From Anaerolinea sp. (GTDB lineage: Bacteria > Chloroflexota > Anaerolineae > Anaerolineales > Anaerolineaceae), in assembly GCA_029975965.1 (NCBI GenBank), contig JARKOV010000178.1, positions 1 to 25,734 of the forward strand: a stretch of DNA of 25,734 bases, given 5' to 3'. Each line of letters begins with the position of its first letter. Position 1 is the first letter of the stretch. Under the pieces are notes generated by a model that was given only the letters and a program-made list of their open reading frames with translations, was not told the origin of the DNA and searched no databases. A program made the translations under genes and the position numbers. Shown one piece after another: positions 1 to 7,153 of this stretch.

Positions 1-887
1 CCGCCCACGCTCGCTTCGCCGTCGTCCAGCAGCGCCCGCCCTCCGCGCACCAGGGCCAGGTCGGTGGTCGTTCCGCCCACGTCGACCACCAGCGCTTCGT
101 CCAGCTTTGCCAGATAAGCTCCGCCGATGGCAGAGGTCGCCGGACCCGAGTGGATGATCTCCACCGGCCTTCGCGCGGCGTAATCGGCGGAGGCCAGCGA
201 GCCGTCACCCTTGACCATCACCAGCGGGCAGCGGATACCGCTGCGCGCGAGCATGTGCTCGACGGCGTGGAGAAACTCGTAGGCTTCGGGGATCAGCGAG
301 GCGTTGATCGCGGCCGTGGCGGCGCGGCGGATGGAGCCCACGCGGTTGGTCAACTGGTGGCCCTGCACCACCGGCAGATCGGCCAGCCGGCCGAGCAGGT
401 GCGCGGCGCGCTCTTCGTGGTGCGGGTTGACCACCCCGGCGTAACCCGACACGGCGAAAGCCTCCACCGACTCGAGCGCCGCTTGAGCCGCAGCAAGCAG
501 CCCGTCTTCATCCAGCGCAGCTTGTTCGCGCCCTTCCAGGTCGTGCCCGCCCCGGATGTAATGCACGCGCCCGGTGCTCAGTTCGCGATCGAGCTGAAAT
601 TTGGTCACCAGTTGCTGGTCGTAGCCGAGCAGGAAAAGCGCCACAGGGCGGTTGCGCCCTTCGGCGATGGCGTTGGTCGCCAGCGTGGTGGAGAGCGACA
701 CCAGCCGCACACGGCCCGGGTCGTCGAGCGCCAGGTCTTCCAGCACCTGGGCGATGCACAGGCGCAAGTCGTGGTGGGTGGTGGGCGTCTTGCAGGCTTT
801 CAGCACCGTGCCGGCAGCTGGATCGAGCAGCACGCCGTCGGTGAAGGTCCCGCCGGTGTCGATGCCGAGAAAGAGCGGGGAGGTCAC
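1..887 (-). CDS. Hydantoinase/oxoprolinase family protein, N-terminal part (cut by window edge)
   Basis: The protein begins at a GTG at 887 and runs off the left edge, giving about 295 residues. The N-terminus reads MTSPLFLGIDTGGTFTD, the ATP-binding signature of the hydantoinase/oxoprolinase (HyuA, ASKHA-fold) family. Further on come STTLATNAIAEG, the SGYAGVVNPHHEERA region, NASLIPEAYEFL, IHSGPATSAIGGA and VVDVGGTTTDLAL, in the family's usual order. Family members use ATP to open hydantoin or 5-oxoproline rings, or act in acetone/acetophenone carboxylases. The first base of GTG is the last base of the TAG stop of the deoR-like gene, so the two are probably co-translated and this is the distal gene of the ABC-transporter operon. 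Family assignment is firm. The substrate cannot be told, and any B subunit would lie outside the window. Confidence 0.9.
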   Translation of the reverse strand, partial: MTSPLFLGIDTGGTFTDGVLLDPAAGTVLKACKTPTTHHDLRLCIAQVLEDLALDDPGRVRLVSLSTTLATNAIAEGRNRPVALFLLGYDQQLVTKFQLDRELSTGRVHYIRGGHDLEGREQAALDEDGLLAAAQAALESVEAFAVSGYAGVVNPHHEERAAHLLGRLADLPVVQGHQLTNRVGSIRRAATAAINASLIPEAYEFLHAVEHMLARSGIRCPLVMVKGDGSLASADYAARRPVEIIHSGPATSAIGGAYLAKLDEALVVDVGGTTTDLALVRGGRALLDDGEASVG

Positions 888-1669
888 TATCGACCCTGGG
901 CGACGATCACCCGCATCCCGCTGGCTTCGAACTGCGCCAGCACCTTGCGGTCGGCCTGGGCGTCGGTGACCAGGGTGTGAATGCGCGTGAGGGGCGCGAT
1001 GTAGGCCGCGGCAGTGCGCCCCAGCTTGGAATGGTCGGCCAGCACGATCAGGTCGGGAGCCATGTCCAGGATGCGGCGCGTGGTAGAAACCTCGGGCATG
1101 TGGTCGGTGGTCCAGCCGCTTTCGAAGCTGAGCGCCTGCACCCCCATGAAGATCTTGTTGGTGCGCACTTCCGGCAGGGTCAGGTCGGCGATGTGCCCCA
1201 GCAGCGACAGCTCCGAGGCGCGCAGCACCCCGCCGGTGACCACGGTGGTGATCTCCTCGCAGCCGGCCAGCTCTACCGCCACGTTCAGCGCGTTGGTGAA
1301 CACGGTGAGGCGCTTCTTACACGAAAGCAACTGCCTGGCGAGCACCGTCATGGTGCTGCCCGAACCGATGAAGATCGATTCACCGTCTTCGATCAGGTCA
1401 ACCGCCGCGCGCGCGATGCACTCCTTGAGCTCCCGCTCGAGCGCAATGCGCTGCACCACCGGTGGCTCGGGCGGGGCGGGCACCACGCGCAGCGCCCCGC
1501 GATGGGCGCGAATCAGCTTGCCCGAGGCCGCCAGGTCAGCCAGGTCGCGCCGGATGGTGACCTGGCTGGTGCCGAAGCGCTCGCTGAGCTCTGGCACGGT
1601 GACTCTGTTGTTCTCCTGGAGCACCTCCAGGATCATTTGTTGGCGTTCTTCTTTGAGCAGGTTTTCCAT
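887..1669 (-). CDS. DeoR-family transcriptional repressor
   Basis: This is a 260-residue cytoplasmic regulator, typical DeoR length. Residues 1-57 hold the DeoR winged helix-turn-helix, with ERFGTSQVTIRRDLADL as recognition helix and wing. The rest is the DeoR sensor domain, a fold related to ribose-5-phosphate isomerase, with GSGSTMTVLARQL, TVFTNALNVAVELA and VLADHSKLG motifs that usually bind a sugar phosphate. The start at 1669 is chosen because AAGGGC lies just upstream. An in-frame ATG at 1690 would add seven residues. The gene follows the second permease gene by 59 nt and overlaps the hydantoinase gene by one base. It is the natural candidate to bind the paired TATGAT boxes at 5313-5349 and 8310-8346, with an inducer likely to be a phosphorylated intermediate made by the PfkB kinase; that link is inference. 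Confidence 0.93.
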   Translation of the reverse strand: MENLLKEERQQMILEVLQENNRVTVPELSERFGTSQVTIRRDLADLAASGKLIRAHRGALRVVPAPPEPPVVQRIALERELKECIARAAVDLIEDGESIFIGSGSTMTVLARQLLSCKKRLTVFTNALNVAVELAGCEEITTVVTGGVLRASELSLLGHIADLTLPEVRTNKIFMGVQALSFESGWTTDHMPEVSTTRRILDMAPDLIVLADHSKLGRTAAAYIAPLTRIHTLVTDAQADRKVLAQFEASGMRVIVAQGR

Positions 1670-1728
1670 ATTGCCCTTGATTATACCCATTGGCCCTGAA
1701 AAGCGTTTATCCTTCAGCGAAGGTTCCA

Positions 1729-2646
1729 CTAACCTTTGAGACCGGTCAGAGCGATGCCCTCGATGAAGGTGCGCTGGGCGAAGAAGAAGATCAGGATAAC
1801 CGGTAAGGTCACCAGCGTGCTGACCGCCATCAGGTAGGGGTAAGCCAATCCCTTGATCCCCACCTGGTTCAACGCCGAGCCCAAAGCTGCCAACCCGAGG
1901 CTCAAGGGGAAGAGATCCGACTGGTTGATGTAAATGAGCGGGCCCATGTAGTTGTTCCAGGCGTCCATGAAGGAGAACAGCCCGACCACGGCAATGGCCG
2001 GTTTTACCAGCGGGAGGATGATATACCACAGCGTCTGGAATTCATCGGCGCCGTCGATGCGCGCCGCGTCCGAAAGCTCCTCCGGGATAGTGCGGAAAAA
2101 CTGGCGCAGCATAAAGATCCAGTAAGCGCTGGCGAAAAAGGAGGGGATGATCAGCGGCTTGTAGCTGTTCACCCAACCGAGCCATTTGAAGATGATGAAC
2201 ATCGGCACCATGGTCACCTGGCCGGGGATCATCATGGTCATCAGGCAGAGCGAGAAGAGGATATCCCGCCCGGGCCAGCGCAACCGCCCGAAAGAGTAAG
2301 CCACCAGCGTGTTAGAGATCAGCACGCCGAACACGTAGGGAATGGCATAGCGCACGACCGTGTTGAACAGGTAGAGGTTGAAGGGTTGCACCCGCCAGCC
2401 TTCGATGTAGTTCACCCAGCGCGCCGGGTTGGGCCACCAGGTCGGCGGGATGACAAAGACCTGCGGCTCGGTCTTCAACCCGGAAACCGCCATCCAATAG
2501 AGCGGAACCATGAAGGTGATCGATAAGAATACGAGCAGGAAGTACTTGATTATTTCCTGGATGACCTGCCCGGCGGTGATCTTCTTTTTGTGCACCGGGA
2601 TGATCGCCAGGTCGCCGCCGGAGGAGGTGAAAGTCTGTGTGCTCAT
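1729..2646 (-). CDS. Carbohydrate ABC transporter permease, MalG/UgpE type
   Basis: A 305-residue inner-membrane protein with six predicted membrane segments; the first is near residues 31-55 (IIKYFLLVFLSITFMVPLYW). The cytoplasmic EAA loop that docks the ATPase is clear: EELSDAARIDGADEFQTLW followed by LPLVKPA. Length, topology and the short C-terminus ending ALTGLKG match the MalG/CUT1 class, which imports oligosaccharides and related solutes. The start at 2646 has GGGAGG four bases before the ATG. It lies 9 nt after the partner permease gene. No ATP-binding subunit is encoded in the window. CUT1 systems often share an MsmK/UgpC-type ATPase encoded elsewhere, which would explain this. The exact substrate cannot be read from the permease. 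Confidence 0.94.
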   Translation of the reverse strand: MSTQTFTSSGGDLAIIPVHKKKITAGQVIQEIIKYFLLVFLSITFMVPLYWMAVSGLKTEPQVFVIPPTWWPNPARWVNYIEGWRVQPFNLYLFNTVVRYAIPYVFGVLISNTLVAYSFGRLRWPGRDILFSLCLMTMMIPGQVTMVPMFIIFKWLGWVNSYKPLIIPSFFASAYWIFMLRQFFRTIPEELSDAARIDGADEFQTLWYIILPLVKPAIAVVGLFSFMDAWNNYMGPLIYINQSDLFPLSLGLAALGSALNQVGIKGLAYPYLMAVSTLVTLPVILIFFFAQRTFIEGIALTGLKG

Positions 2647-2655
2647 CGATCCTCC

Positions 2656-3582
2656 CTATTTCTTCTTCTCGCCGCTGCCGTAGTACACCCAGCGGGCCGA
2701 GGTTTTAAACAGGATAGCGGTGAAGGCGATGATCACGATGAACATCAGCCAGGCCATGGCAGCCGCTTTGCCCATGCGCAAGAACCGGAAGGCGTTGCGG
2801 AAAAGGTGCAGCGCGTAAAATTCGGTCGCCTCGTTGGGGCCGCCGCCGGTCATCAGCCACGGCAGGGAGAAATCCTGGAAGGCGCCGATGAACCCGGTGA
2901 CCAGGTTAAAGAGCACCACCGGCGAGATGAGCGGGATGGTGATGTACCAGAACTTGGCCAATGGACCGGCCCCGTCGACGATGGCGGCTTCGTAAAGCTC
3001 GCGCGGCACATCCTGCAGGGATGCCAGGTAGAGCACCATGGCGTAGCCCGAGGCCCACATGTTGATCATGATCAGGGTTGGCTTGGCCAGCTCGGGCTTC
3101 GAGAGAAAGGGAATGATCGGCAGGCTGAGCGATTTTAGCACCGCGTTGATCGCGCCAAATTGCGGGTTGAGCAGGAAACCCCACATCATCGCGATCACCG
3201 TGATCGGAATGATCGAGGGGAAGAAGAAAATGGCTCGAAACACAGGCCGCCCCAAAATTTTCGTGTTCAGCAGCATGGCGACCAGCAGGGCGGTGATCGT
3301 CGAGAGCGGCACGCTCAAGAAGACATAGAAGAGCGTGTTCTTGACCACGTTCCCGATGCGCGGATCGGTGAAAAAGATCTCTTGAAAGTTTTGCAGGCCG
3401 ATGTAAACGGGAGGGCGGAGCAGGTCGTAGCGCGTGAAGCTGTAATAGATCGACGAGAGCATCGGGTAAACGGTCCAGAGCAGGAAGCCCAGCAGCCAGG
3501 GGGATGCGAACAGCAAGCCAAAGAAGAGTTGCCGGCGCTCGACCCGAGACAGGGGCCGTAGTTTCAGTTTCATCAAGGTCAT
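2656..3582 (-). CDS. Carbohydrate ABC transporter permease, MalF/UgpA type
   Basis: A 308-residue inner-membrane protein with six predicted membrane segments. It starts with a basic N-terminus and the segment LFFGLLFASPWLLGFLLW, typical of CUT1 MalF/UgpA/LacF permeases without the long MalF insertion. The EAA loop reads ELYEAAIVDGAGPLAKFWY then IPLISPV. It pairs with the MalG-type permease to form the membrane channel. The start at 3582 has GAGGTG four bases upstream. An alternative ATG at 3573 would be too far from that ribosome site. A 195-nt gap with a strong hairpin (3671-3720) separates it from the binding-protein gene, an arrangement that often lets the binding protein be made in excess of the permeases. 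Confidence 0.94.
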   Translation of the reverse strand: MTLMKLKLRPLSRVERRQLFFGLLFASPWLLGFLLWTVYPMLSSIYYSFTRYDLLRPPVYIGLQNFQEIFFTDPRIGNVVKNTLFYVFLSVPLSTITALLVAMLLNTKILGRPVFRAIFFFPSIIPITVIAMMWGFLLNPQFGAINAVLKSLSLPIIPFLSKPELAKPTLIMINMWASGYAMVLYLASLQDVPRELYEAAIVDGAGPLAKFWYITIPLISPVVLFNLVTGFIGAFQDFSLPWLMTGGGPNEATEFYALHLFRNAFRFLRMGKAAAMAWLMFIVIIAFTAILFKTSARWVYYGSGEKKK

Positions 3583-3670
3583 CCATCACCTCGCCAACAG
3601 GTGCGATTCGGGAGCTACGCTCCGCGGTGAGCCGCCCCCAGATTAATCTTACCATGCGGTTGATTGGTCG

Positions 3671-3720
3671 GAGGGGCGAGGCGGTTCATGATGCGGAAAA
3701 TCGATGACGCCTCGCCCCTC
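3671..3720 (-). repeat. Perfect 13-bp inverted repeat between binding-protein and permease genes
   Basis: GAGGGGCGAGGCG at 3671-3683 is the exact reverse complement of CGCCTCGCCCCTC at 3708-3720, with a 24-nt loop. It lies in the operon mRNA about 58 nt after the binding-protein stop. No T-run follows on the minus strand, so it is not a simple intrinsic terminator. A stem of this strength could protect the 3' end of the binding-protein message or slow transcription into the permease genes. The rest of the 195-nt spacer holds only a short GGAGC/GCTCC stem near 3611. Confidence 0.75.
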
Positions 3721-3777
3721 GGGGGTAAGATGCTCGCGAAACGGATTGGGCGGCTTTTTGTGGGCAGGGAGATGCCG

Positions 3778-5166
3778 TTAGCTGGCAAACCCGGCGTTCT
3801 TGTATTCCTCTTCGCAGCGCTTCTGGAATTCCTCGGCGGCCTGCTCGGCGGTCATCTCGCCTCGGTTGACCTTCTCACCGAGGGCGAGATATTCGTTGCC
3901 GACGAACGCGGTGATCTCGCAGCGGGCCGGCGAGCTCCACTCGGAGGCTTCCTTGGCGCTCTCGAAATAGAAGTCCAGGCCGGGATACTTGCTGTAATCC
4001 ACGGTGTCGAGGAAGGAGGAGACAGCCGGCAGCCAGCCCTGGTTGTTCCAGATGATGGTGCAGGGATCGTTGGTGTTGAGGAATTCGCCGATCTTGAAAG
4101 ATACCTCGGGGTTCTTGGCGCCCTTGAAGATCGTCCAGGAATGCCCGCCGGCGAGCTGCGCTTTGACGCCCTTACGGCTGGCGGGCACGGGGAGCCAGGA
4201 GGCGCGGTTCACCTTCGAAATCTCTGGCGCGGCGAAGGCGGTCTCGCCGGGGTGCCAGTAGCCCTCGATCAGGGCGCACTCGACGCCGCCGTTGTACGCG
4301 CCGCCCCAGGTGTCGCGGCCTTCCACGCTGTATAGGGCGGCCAGGTTGTCGACCCCGGCAACGTCGATGAATTTTTTCAAGGTCTTGAAGACATCGACGA
4401 CGGTTTCGTTGTTGAGGTCGAACTTTCCGCTATCGTCATCGAACCACTTCAAGTTCCAGGAGACCTGCGCCATCCACCCGTCGGTATCCCACATGCCTTC
4501 GCCCATCGCGCCATACGGATTGATGCCGACGCGGGTCAGGTTTCCGGCGCTATCCTTGGTGGTCAGCTTTTCCTGCCAGGCGAGCAGTTCGTCCCAGGTG
4601 GAGGGCGGCGAATCGGGATCTAACCCGGCTTCTTCGACCAGGGCGCTGTTGTAGTTCAACCCGAAGCGTAAGAAGCATTCCTGGGTGGGGAAGCCGTACT
4701 GGACACCGTTATACCAGCCAAGTTTCCACACCGAGCCGAGGAATTTCTCTTCTTTGGTTTCGGTGCTGGTGGCGACCAGGTCGGTGATGGGTTGCAGCGC
4801 GTCTCGGGCCATGAAGTCCAGATACTGGATGTTGGTCCCGGTGTCCGGTGGATCACCCCCGGCGACAGCGGTCAGCATCGCTTCGCCTTCAACGCTCAAC
4901 TTCACCTCAAAGGTGTTGTTGCCCAGGATTTGCTTGAATCCATCCAGCTTTTGGATCTCGTCCCAACACTTCTGATATCCTTCGCCGCCCCAGCCGGACC
5001 ACATGCGAACCAGGACGCCCTGGGCGGGTGGGGCTTCTCCGCCCGAGGTGGAGCCCTGACCAGCCGGCGTGGCTGCGGTTGGGGCGCAGGCTGCCAGCAG
5101 CCCGCCGGCGGCGGCCAGAGCCGTGCCTTTTAAAAACGAACGGCGATTCAACTTACCTGCGGACAT
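3778..5166 (-). CDS. Extracellular solute-binding lipoprotein of a sugar ABC transporter
   Basis: A 462-residue periplasmic or surface-anchored binding protein. The N-terminus NRRSFLKGTALAAAGG carries a twin-arginine (Tat) signal, followed by the lipobox LLAAC, then a low-complexity Pro/Thr/Gly/Ser linker to about residue 48. The mature part belongs to the family 1 (MalE/UgpB-type) binding proteins: VRMWSGWGGEGYQK, GEAMLTAVAGGDPPDTG, the Trp/Tyr-rich QYGFPTQECFLRFGLNYNS region, and a late GGHSWTIFKGAKNPE segment. The ATG at 5166 has AGGAGG seven bases upstream. It is the first gene of the minus operon and has a consensus-like promoter at 5308-5336. The aromatic-rich binding region suits a sugar or sugar-like ligand, but the identity is open. 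Confidence 0.95.
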   Translation of the reverse strand: MSAGKLNRRSFLKGTALAAAGGLLAACAPTAATPAGQGSTSGGEAPPAQGVLVRMWSGWGGEGYQKCWDEIQKLDGFKQILGNNTFEVKLSVEGEAMLTAVAGGDPPDTGTNIQYLDFMARDALQPITDLVATSTETKEEKFLGSVWKLGWYNGVQYGFPTQECFLRFGLNYNSALVEEAGLDPDSPPSTWDELLAWQEKLTTKDSAGNLTRVGINPYGAMGEGMWDTDGWMAQVSWNLKWFDDDSGKFDLNNETVVDVFKTLKKFIDVAGVDNLAALYSVEGRDTWGGAYNGGVECALIEGYWHPGETAFAAPEISKVNRASWLPVPASRKGVKAQLAGGHSWTIFKGAKNPEVSFKIGEFLNTNDPCTIIWNNQGWLPAVSSFLDTVDYSKYPGLDFYFESAKEASEWSSPARCEITAFVGNEYLALGEKVNRGEMTAEQAAEEFQKRCEEEYKNAGFAS

Positions 5167-5307
5167 TTGAGTTCCTCCTGAATGATAGAGCCTGTCGTGG
5201 AATTGTGCGACTTGACCGACTGCCCCGGCCCATCTGATCTATCGATTAAGCTAAACGTATCGAACGGGTAAGCGTATTGATCTTCATTTTTGTTGCGGGG
5301 CAAATCT

Positions 5308-5336
5308 TTTATATCATAAACAATCATTCATGTCAA
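5308..5336 (-). promoter_or_regulatory. Sigma-70-type promoter of the ABC transporter operon
   Basis: On the minus strand, TTGACA (complement of 5331-5336) and TATAAA (complement of 5308-5313) are separated by 17 bp. The -35 is a perfect consensus and the -10 matches 5 of 6. It points to the binding-protein gene starting at 5166, leaving a leader of about 135 nt. The second TATGAT box overlaps the edge of the -10, so a bound repressor would block the polymerase. Confidence 0.75.
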
Positions 5337-5349
5337 TCAAATTATCATA
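5313..5349 (-). promoter_or_regulatory. Paired TATGAT operator boxes, transporter/kinase control region
   Basis: Minus-strand TATGAT boxes occupy the complements of 5344-5349 and 5313-5318, 31 bp apart. The first sits in a perfect 11-base palindrome, ATTATCATAAT (5341-5351). One box lies upstream of the TTGACA -35 and the other touches the -10. The same pair, spacing and placement recur at 8310-8346. Direct repeats of this sort suit a DeoR-family repressor, and the one encoded at 887-1669 is the obvious candidate. The binding itself is inferred. Confidence 0.55.
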
Positions 5350-5357
5350 ATAGCGCA

Positions 5358-5387
5358 TTCGAGCGACGATTTTGTTCATGGTAAAAT
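5358..5387 (+). promoter_or_regulatory. Possible promoter of the PfkB kinase gene
   Basis: TAAAAT at 5382-5387 matches the -10 consensus at 5 of 6 positions. A weak -35, TTCGAG (5358-5363), lies 18 bp upstream. The resulting start site would be about 20 nt before the kinase ATG at 5414. The -35 is poor, so this is tentative. The divergent position beside the paired TATGAT boxes suggests shared control with the transporter operon. Confidence 0.35.
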
Positions 5388-5413
5388 GGGGTAACCCCTC
5401 CAGGCAGGTATCC

Positions 5414-6334
5414 ATGGACACAAAAACTTACGACGTCATCACCTTTGGCGACCTGTGCGTCGACCTGATCATCACCGGCGCAGACGTGACGCCGCAGTTT
5501 GGGCAGGTGGAAAAACTGGTCGAGAACTACGCTCTCGAGATGGGCGGCTCCTGCTCGATTTTCGCCTGCCAGGCGGCCCGGTTAGGGCTGCGCACCGCCA
5601 TCCTGGGCCGGGTTGGGCCGGACAGTTTCGGGCAGTTGATGCTCGATCGCATGAACGAAGCCGGGGTCGACACGCGCTACGTGACGGTCGATCCCAAGCT
5701 CAAGACCGGCCTGGGCATCGCGCTTTGCCCGCCTGGCGACCGCGCCATCCTCACTTACATGGGCTCGATCAACGTGCTCACCCCAGGCGACGTGAGCGAC
5801 GCTTTCCTCGCCTCGGCGCGCCACCTGCATCACGGCAGCCACTACCTGCACACCGGGCTGCGCCCGGGCATGCCCGAGATCTTCCGGCGCGCCAAAAAGC
5901 TCGGGTTGAGCATCTCGCTCGACACCAACTGGGACCCGGAAGAGCAGTGGAATGGCGGTCTGCCTGAGCTGCTCAGCATGACGGATGTGTTCATGCCCAA
6001 CGACCAGGAAGCGCTGCGCATCAGCCGCAAGAGTGGGTTGGACGAAGCGGCCGAGACCTTCCTGGATCGCGGCGTTGGGGTGGTGACGGTCAAGGCGGGG
6101 GCAAAAGGCGCGCGCGTCTACACCCGCGACGCGCGGCTCGAGCGGCCGGTCGAGCCGGTCAGCGGCGGCGACAGCATCGGCGCGGGCGACAGCTTCGACG
6201 CGGGCTTCCTGGCCGGCTGGCTGCGCGGCCTGCCGCTGGAGCGCTGCCTGGAGATCGGCATGGCCTGCGGGCGCTCAGTGGCAAGCAAGATCGGGGGCGT
6301 CGCGGGCCAGCTCACCTGGGCAGAGGTGAGTTGA
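5414..6334 (+). CDS. PfkB-family carbohydrate kinase
   Basis: A 306-residue cytoplasmic sugar kinase of the ribokinase/PfkB family. Visible motifs are the N-terminal FGDLCVDLIITG start of the fold, the GGSCSIFACQAARLG glycine-rich motif (44-58), LDTNWDP (169-175), the NDQEA motif (196-200), and the C-terminal signature GGDSIGAGDSFDAGFLAG, in which Asp259 of GAGD is the catalytic base. The start at 5414 is preferred over the upstream in-frame ATG at 5372: AGGCAGG lies just ahead and the fold begins at once. It is divergent from the transporter operon and convergent with the SIS gene. PfkB kinase plus SIS protein is the same enzyme pair that processes Amadori compounds (FrlD/FrlB), and such pairs also occur in amino-sugar loci. 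The substrate is unproven. Confidence 0.92.
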   Translation: MDTKTYDVITFGDLCVDLIITGADVTPQFGQVEKLVENYALEMGGSCSIFACQAARLGLRTAILGRVGPDSFGQLMLDRMNEAGVDTRYVTVDPKLKTGLGIALCPPGDRAILTYMGSINVLTPGDVSDAFLASARHLHHGSHYLHTGLRPGMPEIFRRAKKLGLSISLDTNWDPEEQWNGGLPELLSMTDVFMPNDQEALRISRKSGLDEAAETFLDRGVGVVTVKAGAKGARVYTRDARLERPVEPVSGGDSIGAGDSFDAGFLAGWLRGLPLERCLEIGMACGRSVASKIGGVAGQLTWAEVS

Positions 6335-6346
6335 GGCAAAAGCCCC

Positions 6347-6470
6347 CATCCCGGCCTTCTCCCAAAGGGAGAAGGAGTCAATGGCTGGGCGGCTCCCTTC
6401 TCCCGCCAAGAGAAGGAGTAAGGGCCGGGCGGCTCCCTTCTCCCACCGGGAGAAGGGATGGGGATGAGGG
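6347..6470. repeat. 40-bp tandem hairpin array, left copy (3 hairpins)
   Basis: Three hairpin units start with TTCTCCC at 6357, 6398 and 6438. The first is CCTTCTCCC-AAA-GGGAGAAGG (6355-6375) and the third CCCTTCTCCC-ACC-GGGAGAAGGG (6435-6457), a perfect 10-bp stem. The units are joined by a GGGCYGGGCGG linker. Bases 6347-6413 are identical to 6904-6970, and 6413-6470 match 7090-7147 with two differences. The ends are inverted relative to each other (CATCCC at the left, GGGGATGAGGG at the right). It begins 12 nt after the kinase stop and ends four bases before the DUF559 ATG. Confidence 0.9.
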
Positions 6471-6474
6471 CGTC

Positions 6475-6882
6475 ATGCCGAAAAAAGCCCCCTTACCGCC
6501 CGAAATCGTGAATCGATGCAGGCAATTGCGCAAAAATTCGACTCCGGCGGAAGCAAAGTTATGGAGTTTGCTGCGCAATCGACGGTTGGGAGGCTATAAA
6601 TTCCGTCGACAGCATCCAGCGGTGGGTTATATTCTGGATTTCTATTGCGATGAGGCTCGACTGGCAATTGAGGTAGATGGTGGCGGGCACGCTGAGCCTT
6701 GTCAGGCGGCATACGATCAGGAACGCTCCGCCAGGTTGGCGGAAGAAGGAATCGCCATGGTGCGGTTTTGGAATCATGAAGTGAATGAAAACCCGTTGGA
6801 GGTTATGCGCGCGATCTGGGAGGAGTTGCTTGAGCGCGAGGAGCATAAACTTGGCGACAGTTCAAAGCCGATGACCGGTTGA
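6475..6882 (+). CDS. DUF559-domain (Vsr-like endonuclease fold) protein
   Basis: A 135-residue protein of the DUF559 family, which is related to the Vsr/PD-(D/E)XK nuclease fold. Motifs in order: RKNSTPAEAKLWSLLRNRRL (20-39), YKFRRQHPAVGYILDFYC (41-58) with the expected catalytic Asp55, then LAIEVDGGGH (63-72) with Glu66, Asp68 and His72, and a late VRFWNHEV segment (96-103). All nuclease-type acidic residues are present. The function of this family is not settled. The ATG at 6475 has GAGGG four bases upstream, and that GAGGG is the end of the left repeat array. The gene looks lower in GC than its neighbours and is the only content between the two arrays, which suggests an acquired or mobile unit set between two convergent metabolic genes. 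Confidence 0.9.
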   Translation: MPKKAPLPPEIVNRCRQLRKNSTPAEAKLWSLLRNRRLGGYKFRRQHPAVGYILDFYCDEARLAIEVDGGGHAEPCQAAYDQERSARLAEEGIAMVRFWNHEVNENPLEVMRAIWEELLEREEHKLGDSSKPMTG

Positions 6883-6903
6883 GGTGGAGAAAAGGCGTGC
6901 CCT

Positions 6904-7147
6904 CATCCCGGCCTTCTCCCAAAGGGAGAAGGAGTCAATGGCTGGGCGGCTCCCTTCTCCCGCCAAGAGATGGCGTAAGGGCTGGGCGGCTCCCTTCTCC
7001 CGCCAAGAGAAGGCGTAAGGACTGGGCGGCTCCCTTCTCCCACCGGGAGATGGTGTAAGGACCGGGCGGCTCCCTTCTCCCGCCAAGAGAAGGAGTAAGG
7101 GCCGGGCGGCTCCCTTCTCCCACTGGGAGAAGGGTTGGGGATGAGGG
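6904..7147. repeat. 40-bp tandem hairpin array, right copy (6 hairpins)
   Basis: Six hairpin units have TTCTCCC at 6914, 6955, 6995, 7035, 7075 and 7115, a period of 40 bp after the first 41. Units vary slightly in the loop (AAA, CGCCAA, CACC, CACT). This copy is in direct orientation to the left array and 120 bp longer, exactly three extra units. It fills the space between the DUF559 stop and the SIS stop at 7154. There are no variable spacers, so it is not CRISPR. The stems lack T-runs but could still act as transcript ends for the convergent genes. Confidence 0.9.
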
Positions 7148-7153
7148 TCCTTT

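Noticed and set aside
150..980. 276-residue plus-strand open frame over the hydantoinase gene
   Set aside because: Shadow of the minus-strand gene; it lacks motifs and a plausible ribosome site.
6355..7137. Possible CRISPR array
   Set aside because: The 40-bp units are contiguous with no variable spacers and each is a hairpin; no cas genes are nearby.
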